A stretch of 6,559 nt of DNA from the NCBI GenBank assembly GCA_964400685.1, contig CAYNVT010000177.1:1-6559 (forward strand), in the 5' to 3' direction. Origin of the DNA: DATCTV01 sp964400685 (GTDB lineage Bacteria > Desulfobacterota > Desulfomonilia > UBA1062). Of the stretch, positions 1-3,919 are shown piece after piece. The notes under the pieces were generated by a model, which did no database searches, was not told the DNA's origin, and saw only the letters and a program-made list of their open reading frames with translations. The translations under genes were made by a program, and so were the position numbers. Position 1 is the first letter of the stretch; each line of letters begins with the position of its first letter.

Positions 1-53
1 AAGGGGAATGGGTGCACACCCATAACATTGATATAGAAGAAAAGGGGAAATAG
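1..53 (+). CDS. SAF-domain small subunit of UxaA/SuyA-type lyase (3' end only)
   Basis: Only the last 16 codons are in the window; the frame starts at base 3 and ends with TAG at 51-53. The residues read GEWVHTHNIDIEEKGK. The G-x-x-V-H-x-H-N signature is typical of the end of the SAF domain that forms the N-terminal part of altronate dehydratase UxaA, and of the separate small subunit of split enzymes such as SuyA of (2R)-sulfolactate sulfo-lyase. The stop is one base before the ATG of the large-subunit gene, so the two are almost certainly co-transcribed and translationally coupled. The body of the gene lies upstream of the window. The assignment rests on a short motif plus this neighbour. 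Confidence 0.72.
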   Translation, partial: GEWVHTHNIDIEEKGK

Positions 54-54
54 G

Positions 55-1212
55 ATGCCTACCTTTCAGGGTTATCTGAGGCAGGACGGTTCAGCCGGAA
101 TAAGAAACCATGTGGCGATAATTCCCAGTGTGGCATGTGCAAACGGAGTCGCAGCCGCCATTGCAAGGGCCGTGCCCGAGGCTGTGCCTATTTTTCACGG
201 ACACGGCTGCGGCCGCGCAGTCGAACTTGGTCTTCATATCCGCACACTTTCAAACCTTGGCAGGCATCCTAATTGCTCGGCAGTCCTCGTTGTGGGACTT
301 GGTTGCGAGCCGATAAAGGCCGACCTGCTCTATGATGCCATCGCTCAGACAGGAAAGCCTGTGGAAAAGCTAGTGATACAGGACGAAGGCGGCTCGAGGA
401 AGACCGCGGCAAAAGGCATAGAGATAGCAAAAAAGATGCTTGCCGATGCATCAAGGCTTAAAAGACAGGAGCTGCCCCTTGATAAGATAATCATGGGCCT
501 GGAATGCGGGGGTTCTGATGCGTTTTCAGGTATAACGGCCAACCCTGCGACAGGCCTCGCCTCGGACTGGCTTGTAGATGCAGGCGGCACGGTAATCCTG
601 ACAGAGGACACGGAGATGATAGGGACCTCGCACATCCTTGCGCGTCGCGCATGCTGCCCTGATGTCGCCGGAAAGATATTCAAAATGGTGGATGATGCGG
701 AAAAACTTACCCATGACCTTTTAGGTCCCCTTGCCGCCTATGTAATAGCACCGGGGAACATGGACGGCGGCATGAGTTCGATCCGCGAAAAATCGTTAGG
801 CTGTATAGTGAAGGCGGGCAGCAGACCGATAACCCAGGTGGTCGAATACGGGGAAGTCCCTTCAGAGAAAGGCGTAGTACTGATGGATGCACCGGGCTAT
901 GACGCCGAGAGCATGACCGGCGTTGCCGCAGGCGGCGCACAGCTTATGGTCTTTACTACAGGCCGCGGCAACCCGCTGGGTTACCCGATAGTACCGGTCA
1001 TCAAGGTTGCAAGCACGTCCAGGCTTTATAATAAAATGGAAGACGACATGGATATCAATGCCGGCCGGATTCTGGAAGGCTCAACGCTGGCGGATGTCGG
1101 GGGAGATATCATAGCCCTGGTAAAGAAAGTCCTCGAAGGCGAACCGACAAAGGCCGAGATAAACAGACAGGACGGGATTGTATGCATGTATACGATGACC
1201 CCGTCGTTTTAA
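55..1212 (+). CDS. UxaA-family dehydratase/lyase large subunit (altronate dehydratase or sulfolactate lyase beta type)
   Basis: A 385-residue protein matching the length and motif order of the UxaA C-terminal catalytic domain and of SuyB. Visible motifs are GIRN (15-18), HGCGR (50-54), GLGCEP (81-86), ECGGSDAFSGITANPA (150-165), TEDTEMIG (183-190), FTTGRGNPLGYPIVPVIKV (300-318) and MDINAG (332-337). The conserved Cys and His residues are the expected metal-site candidates of this family. In UxaA/GarD relatives the reaction is cytoplasmic dehydration of a sugar acid to a 2-keto-3-deoxy acid; in SuyAB it is cleavage of sulfolactate to pyruvate and sulfite. AGGGG at about 43-47 lies 7 bases before the ATG and supports this start. 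The SAF domain is not fused but is encoded by the gene ending at 53, so this is the split, two-subunit form. The substrate cannot be told from sequence alone; altronate, galactarate and sulfolactate all remain open. Confidence 0.88.
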   Translation: MPTFQGYLRQDGSAGIRNHVAIIPSVACANGVAAAIARAVPEAVPIFHGHGCGRAVELGLHIRTLSNLGRHPNCSAVLVVGLGCEPIKADLLYDAIAQTGKPVEKLVIQDEGGSRKTAAKGIEIAKKMLADASRLKRQELPLDKIIMGLECGGSDAFSGITANPATGLASDWLVDAGGTVILTEDTEMIGTSHILARRACCPDVAGKIFKMVDDAEKLTHDLLGPLAAYVIAPGNMDGGMSSIREKSLGCIVKAGSRPITQVVEYGEVPSEKGVVLMDAPGYDAESMTGVAAGGAQLMVFTTGRGNPLGYPIVPVIKVASTSRLYNKMEDDMDINAGRILEGSTLADVGGDIIALVKKVLEGEPTKAEINRQDGIVCMYTMTPSF

Positions 1213-1220
1213 TTCCCTTC

Positions 1221-1326
1221 GCATTCAAGCCCTACCTTTGTCTGCTGCGTCGGAATGCTCCTCGACATACCGTAAAGTATGCCTGTGTCGCTTCCTTCCT
1301 TGCATCCTCGGTATCATCTTGAATGC
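1221..1326. repeat. palindromic intergenic repeat with 9-bp terminal inverted repeats
   Basis: The segment begins GCATTCAAG (1221-1229) and ends with its exact reverse complement CTTGAATGC (1318-1326). Inside is a smaller hairpin: CATAC (1266-1270) pairs with GTATG (1277-1281), with CGACA (1263-1267) and TGTCG (1286-1290) as an alternative outer stem. It lies just after the stop of the UxaA-type gene and just before repeat copy A. The organisation resembles REP/BIME-like extragenic palindromes. It could act as a transcript-end structure for the upstream operon, but there is no T-run typical of an intrinsic terminator. Confidence 0.5.
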
Positions 1327-1353
1327 AAAGTGAATTGAATATTGAATCGAGAG

Positions 1354-1524
1354 GTACTTGGGGATGGGGACAGAACATTGTTGTCCCAAATAACTTGTTC
1401 CGTCATTCAAGACCCAATCCCTCTGTTTTAACAATCTTTTCACTTTCCCTGACAGCCTTGCATGCCGTACGCGTCTCCCAGTGAGGCCTGTAGTTAGTCA
1501 TTTTTCATGGGTGTCCCCAAGTAC
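1354..1524 (-). mobile_element. repeat copy A: decayed RAYT-derived (MITE-like) element
   Basis: The copy is bounded by perfect 11-bp inverted repeats, GTACTTGGGGA (1354-1364) and TCCCCAAGTAC (1514-1524). The interior aligns with copies B (2196-2433) and C (3148-3316), including the shared blocks AAATAACTTGTTCC, ACAATCTTTTCAC and TGCCTTG. On the minus strand a 32-codon frame (1501 to 1403) starts MTNYRPHWET and ends ACKAVRESEKIVKTEGLGLE plus stop. That tail is shared with copy B and resembles the C-terminal HTH-like tail of REP-associated tyrosine transposases. A and C carry about 36 bp that B lacks between the tail-coding part and the CCCCAAGT end. No catalytic region remains, so this is a non-autonomous relic. 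The repeat relationship is seen directly; the RAYT origin is inferred from copy B. Confidence 0.6.
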
Positions 1525-1560
1525 TCCCTCCCTGGTGCTGAAAAAAATTGATATTGAAGA

Positions 1561-2136
1561 TTATTTTTTTATCTGTGTTCCCCTAGTGGGTATCCCTGGT
1601 GAATCAGCAATTTTTATTGGTGATGGATTGTTCATCAACTTATCAGTTCTCATCATTAACTCTTTAGTCTCTGAAAATCTGGTAATATTAAGATTTATTG
1701 TTGCAGTTTCTTTCATGCTGCTGCCTGCCGAATCATATGGATAACCAATATCAATCAATCCCATTACAATTTCGTCTTTTCGATTATTTACCCAGCTTGC
1801 GAAATACTTTGCAGGTGCCTTGACCGCTTTTTCCCAACGATAATTTCCAGGATTATAAATCCAGGAAAAGTAAGGAGGTGTATTTCTTGGTATCTTATAT
1901 CGTTTGAAACCTTTAAGCTGAATTTCTTTATCAATATATGAAATAACTTCATCTGCTGGAAACGGGGTTGTAACAATATATGTTAATGTATTTACCCCTT
2001 TTTGGGGATAATCATAGTTATACTTTATTTCAGATGCGTTAGGGCAGATTGGCAGTTCGGTTAATGTATCTGATTTTATTCCTGAGCAATCAGTTAGACT
2101 AAGAAATAAAATACAAATATAAAAAAATTTCCTTAT
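1561..2136 (-). pseudogene. small lipoprotein-like protein with ATA in place of ATG
   Basis: On the minus strand the frame from 2136 to the TAA at 1563-1561 is open for 191 codons. The putative first codon is ATA. Reading it as Met, the protein starts MRKFFYICILFLSLTDCSG: two basic residues, a hydrophobic core and a Cys at position 17, the layout of a lipoprotein signal peptide. The stretch LTDC deviates from a lipobox because Asp replaces the usual Gly/Ala/Ser before the Cys. AAAGG at 2150-2146 is a plausible ribosome binding site. Frame and amino-acid texture stay protein-like throughout (for example PYFSWIYNPGNYRWEKA and DIGYPYDSAGSS), with no internal stop. No ATG, GTG or TTG occurs between the upstream in-frame stop (TAA, 2151-2149) and codon 125. 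Either the start was lost by a G-to-A change, making a young pseudogene, or ATA/ATT initiates. An internal start at 1764 would give a 67-residue fragment without the signal. I do not recognise the family. Copy B begins close upstream, so the native promoter may also be gone. Confidence 0.6.
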
Positions 2137-2167
2137 ATATTTTGACCTTTATTTATTCATATGTCCC

Positions 2168-2209
2168 CAACGTTCCTATTTAAAGGGCTCAAGGAGATGG
2201 GGAACGTTG
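2168..2209. repeat. 9-bp inverted repeat at the outer edge of copy B
   Basis: CAACGTTCC (2168-2176) and GGAACGTTG (2201-2209) are exact reverse complements separated by 24 bases, and could form a hairpin. The right arm lies inside the left terminal repeat of copy B. The left arm continues outward as TGTCCCC, so it looks like a fragment of another end of the same repeat family placed head to head with copy B. It separates copy B from the start of the lipoprotein-like frame. Confidence 0.45.
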
Positions 2210-2433
2210 CTGCCAAAATAACTTGTTCCATCATTCAAGACACAGTCCCTCAGTTTTAACAATCTTTTCACCTTCCTTGACTGCCTTGTATACCGCAGGC
2301 GTCCCCAAGTGCCACCCGATTATATGGTGAACCACTCTTGTTCCATCTATCCTTGCTTGTCTTGGCATGGCTTCAATTTATCAAATATCAAAAATGTGGA
2401 CAATAAGTTATTCGCACAGCCGCGTCCCCCATC
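2196..2433 (-). mobile_element. repeat copy B: RAYT-derived MITE-like element with ~29-bp terminal inverted repeats
   Basis: The left end (2196-2224) starts GATGGGGAACG and ends AATAACTT. The reverse complement of the right end (2405-2433) starts GATGGGGGACG and also ends AATAACTT. By hand alignment 22 of 29 positions agree. Between the ends lies one short minus-strand frame (2368-2231) that looks like a transposase gene reduced to its first and last codons. The total of about 238 bp, with terminal repeats and no catalytic domain, is the structure expected of a MITE made by internal deletion. The shared interior aligns with copies A and C, which lack the N-terminal coding part. I do not see a clear target-site duplication. 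Mobilisation would need a full-length relative elsewhere in the genome. Confidence 0.6.
2231..2368 (-). pseudogene. internally deleted REP-associated tyrosine transposase (RAYT/Y1_Tnp) remnant
   Basis: A 45-codon minus-strand frame with ATG at 2368-2366 and TGA at 2233-2231. The N-terminus MPRQARIDGTRVVHHII closely follows the start of RAYT proteins (M-P-R-x-A-R-I-D-x-x-x-x-x-H-H-I-I). The C-terminal part, LGTPAVYKAVKEGEKIVKTE followed by GLCLE, resembles the HTH-like tail found at the end of many such proteins (S/TPAVxKAVxxGEKI). The junction falls near Gly18-Trp19. The HUH nuclease motif and catalytic tyrosine region that should lie between are absent, so the product cannot be a transposase. 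The deletion kept the frame open. The family assignment is by recognition of these two motifs; the peptide may be untranslated. Confidence 0.55.
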
Positions 2434-2468
2434 GTACGAGTGTGCGTCTAAAGAGCTTTGGCATCTGG

Positions 2469-2497
2469 TTGAATTAATCTTTAACAGGTGCTATAAA
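2469..2497 (+). promoter_or_regulatory. sigma70-type promoter for the toxin-antitoxin operon
   Basis: TTGAAT (2469-2474) and TATAAA (2492-2497) are separated by exactly 17 bases, a good match to -35 and -10 boxes. Transcription would begin near 2504, giving a short leader before the strong GGAGGAG ribosome binding site (2521-2527) and the antitoxin ATG at 2530. The promoter lies outside copy B, so the operon carries its own promoter. Confidence 0.55.
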
Positions 2498-2518
2498 TTG
2501 GTTTATTAAAAGACCTGT
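2484..2518. promoter_or_regulatory. possible antitoxin operator (inverted ACAGGT/ACCTGT)
   Basis: ACAGGT (2484-2489) and ACCTGT (2513-2518) are inverted half-sites with 23 bases between them, flanking the -10 box and likely start of transcription. Phd/YefM antitoxins typically repress their own promoter through such palindromic sites, so position and symmetry fit. The right half-site is part of AAAAGACCTGT (2508-2518), which recurs exactly within the antitoxin coding sequence (2623-2633). Six-base arms are short, so this is suggestive only. Confidence 0.3.
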
Positions 2519-2529
2519 CTGGAGGAGAT

Positions 2530-2802
2530 ATGAAAGAAGCCGTTAAATTTTCTGAAGATATAGTTCCTTTAAGCGATCTTAAAATCAACCCGGGTAAAAT
2601 AGCAGCTCAAGTTGCGAAAACTAAAAGACCTGTTTTGCTTACAAGCAGGGGGCGCGGTGTTGCAGTAATGCAATCCTTAAAAGAATATGAAGATAGTGTA
2701 GAAAAAATTGCATTTATGCAGAGCGTTATAAAAGGGCTTACCGATCTTGATGAAGGAAGGGAGTTAACGCTTGCCGCAGCAAAGAAAAGGCTCAACCTGT
2801 GA
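2530..2802 (+). CDS. type II antitoxin, Phd/YefM family
   Basis: A 90-residue protein of typical Phd/YefM size. The N-terminal DNA-binding/dimerisation part shows the family pattern: IVPLSDLKINPGKIAAQVAK (11-30) followed by RPVLLTSRGRGVAVMQSLKEYE (33-54), the 'do not touch / ordinary residue' strand-turn-strand with the conserved RP(V/I)xxTxxGxxxAV core. Residues 55-90 are charged and helical, as expected for the toxin-neutralising tail. The ribosome binding site GGAGGAG is strong, consistent with antitoxin made in excess. The stop codon overlaps the toxin GTG by 4 bases (GTGA, 2799-2802). It should bind and inhibit the downstream ParE-like toxin and repress the shared promoter. Copies B and C of the repeat lie on either side of the pair. 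Confidence 0.9.
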   Translation: MKEAVKFSEDIVPLSDLKINPGKIAAQVAKTKRPVLLTSRGRGVAVMQSLKEYEDSVEKIAFMQSVIKGLTDLDEGRELTLAAAKKRLNL

Positions 2803-3098
2803 ACCGGAAAATAAGAGTCAGTTTTGCTGAGTCAGCGATATTAGATCTGGAAGAATTAATCGTATGGTATTCAGAACAGATGGTTCCCGAGACAGGAGAA
2901 AGACTTGTCGAAACGATTTTTTCAAAAACCGAAATACTATGCGCTTTTCCAGAAAGCGGGCGAATTGTTCCGGAGTTTTCAATACCAAATTTAAGAGAGA
3001 TCATATTTCCACCGTTCAGAATTGTATATAAATTTGAAGATAGCCGTATCCGAATTGTCCGAGTCTGGCGTAGCGAGCGACTGTTAAAACTTCCATGA
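2799..3098 (+). CDS. type II toxin, ParE/RelE superfamily
   Basis: A 99-residue protein with a GTG start inside the antitoxin stop (GTGA overlap); AAAGG at about 2786-2790 is a plausible ribosome binding site. The superfamily pattern is clear: VSFAESAILDLEELIVWYSE (8-27), the central ESGRIVPEF region with LREIIFPPFRIVYKFEDSRI, and the C-terminal strand IRIVRVWRSERLL. ParE members poison DNA gyrase and RelE members cleave ribosome-bound mRNA. The (F/Y)RIVY..ED..I.I..V.R..R sequence and the antitoxin type favour the ParE-like branch, but the target cannot be fixed from sequence. The gene is full length with no sign of decay, so the module may be active and could help stabilise this accessory region. 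Confidence 0.88.
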   Translation: MNRKIRVSFAESAILDLEELIVWYSEQMVPETGERLVETIFSKTEILCAFPESGRIVPEFSIPNLREIIFPPFRIVYKFEDSRIRIVRVWRSERLLKLP

Positions 3099-3147
3099 AT
3101 AAATAATTCGATCAACTTTATCAGGAAATAAGTTCATAGGCTATAGA

Positions 3148-3316
3148 GGGGGGGCGTTGCTGCCCAAATAACTTGTTCCATCATTTATGACCCAGTCAAC
3201 TATTCTGACAATCTTTTCACCTTCCCTGACTGCCTTGCATGCCGTAGGTGGCTCCTAGTGGGGTCTGTGGTTAGTCATTTTCTTACAGACGTACCTAAGT
3301 GCCACATAACAGGCAC
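3148..3316 (-). mobile_element. repeat copy C: decayed RAYT-derived element
   Basis: The segment begins in a G-run followed by GCGTTGCTGCC and AAATAACTTGTTCC and ends near GTGCCACATAACAGGCAC. It aligns with copy A over nearly its whole length, including the ~36-bp segment with TTAGTCATTTT that B lacks. On the minus strand the tail-coding part reads TACKAVREGEKIV. Relative to A a one-base deletion then shifts the frame to RIVDWVINDGTSYLGS, and a TAG interrupts the segment before it. It is the most degraded in coding terms of the three copies. It lies between the toxin stop and the 3' end of the metallopeptidase-like gene. Confidence 0.55.
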
Positions 3317-3321
3317 CTTTT
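3299..3321 (+). terminator. weak stem-loop followed by T-run
   Basis: GTGCC (3299-3303) pairs with GGCAC (3312-3316) around an 8-base loop, then CTTTT follows. The 5-bp stem is short for an intrinsic terminator. It could end readthrough from the toxin-antitoxin operon on the + strand. It coincides with the outer end of repeat copy C, so the stem may simply be the repeat's terminus. Confidence 0.25.
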
Positions 3322-3332
3322 AATGGGTACAC

Positions 3333-3818
3333 CTATTGCCTTCTAATGTAATATTCATCCACTTTTTCTAATGCATATTTATCACACCAGTGTTCTTCTG
3401 CTGAAGAACTCCGTGACTCCATTTTACCATTTAAAAATGTATCACAATAAATAATATGTCCAAGTTCATGAAAGACTAAAAACAACATATATTTTTTTGC
3501 ATTATCTAGTTTCCAAATTATATGCCTTTTGCTTAAATCAACAATTCCTCCAAAATATTTTATCTGATCAAGATACTTTTTCCCTTCAGATAAAATTAGG
3601 CTTCTCATGTTATTCAAGCAGAAATTTATCCTTATATCGTAATAGTGACCATATTGAATAAGTCTCCCTTCTTGTGTTGTTTTATTATTACAACCAAATC
3701 TTATGCTTTTTATCCTTTCAATTACTCCTAGAGGAACACATTCTTTTAAAAGCGTTATATCCTTCTTGGATAAAGGGTAAATATATTCAGATGATACATT
3801 GTCATATATTATTTTCAT
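3333..3818 (-). CDS. HExxH metallopeptidase-like (zincin) protein, family unknown
   Basis: A 161-residue minus-strand protein with no signal peptide or membrane segment. Its clearest feature is FLVFHELGHIIYCD: the HELGH (117-121) zinc-binding motif on a hydrophobic helix. Twenty residues later, EEHWCDKYALEKV (141-153) supplies acidic residues in the position of the third zinc ligand, similar to the E..(A/C)D.(Y/F)A pattern of ImmA/IrrE-type and related cytoplasmic zincins. The N-terminal 100 residues match nothing I recognise. ATG at 3818 is the only usual start before an upstream in-frame stop, and there is no good Shine-Dalgarno sequence before it, so expression may be weak. The gene is markedly AT-rich compared with the glycosidase gene beyond it, as expected of a transferred accessory gene. 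It has no helix-turn-helix partner next to it, unlike many ImmA-type proteases. Confidence 0.62.
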   Translation of the reverse strand: MKIIYDNVSSEYIYPLSKKDITLLKECVPLGVIERIKSIRFGCNNKTTQEGRLIQYGHYYDIRINFCLNNMRSLILSEGKKYLDQIKYFGGIVDLSKRHIIWKLDNAKKYMLFLVFHELGHIIYCDTFLNGKMESRSSSAEEHWCDKYALEKVDEYYIRRQ

Positions 3819-3848
3819 GGCAACACGGGATGCTGATAACTAATTAAT

Positions 3849-3917
3849 TTATTGCCGCTGTTCAAATCTCAAATCCTCCGTCCTTATAATCCTTCCACCT
3901 TTACTGATTGCTTTCAA
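3849..3917 (-). pseudogene. possible fourth RAYT C-terminal relic
   Basis: The minus-strand frame ending at TAA (3851-3849) reads LKAISKGGRIIRTEDLRFEQ followed by RQ. It aligns with the tail in copy B (KAVKEGEKIVKTEGLCLE): K, A, G, I, T, E and related residues match in register. At DNA level, 3887-3920 and the matching 34 bases of copy C (3208-3241) agree at about 25 positions by hand. The segment abuts the stop codon of the glycosidase gene and has no start of its own. The match is short, so convergence or chance is possible. Confidence 0.3.
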
Positions 3918-3919
3918 TG

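Noticed and set aside
345..683. 112-residue minus-strand open frame
   Set aside because: It is a shadow of the well-supported UxaA-type gene.
1225..1443. 72-residue minus-strand frame starting MKRLLKQRDWVLNDGTSYLG
   Set aside because: It spans repeat copy A and the palindromic repeat. The start is an out-of-frame reading of the transposase-tail segment. Copy C continues into a similar DWVINDGTSYLG peptide only through a one-base shift, so I treat it as repeat sequence and not a gene.
1481..1744. 87-residue + strand open frame, hydrophobic
   Set aside because: It is antisense to the end of the lipoprotein-like frame and runs through the end of repeat copy A; no ribosome binding site and no family resemblance.
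2309..2509. 66-residue + strand open frame before the antitoxin
   Set aside because: It is antisense to the transposase remnant in copy B and overlaps the predicted promoter; no ribosome binding site.
1354..3316. Repeats considered as a CRISPR array
   Set aside because: The three copies are about 170-240 bp, diverged, and separated by 0.7-1 kb of coding sequence; nothing resembles short repeats with uniform spacers.
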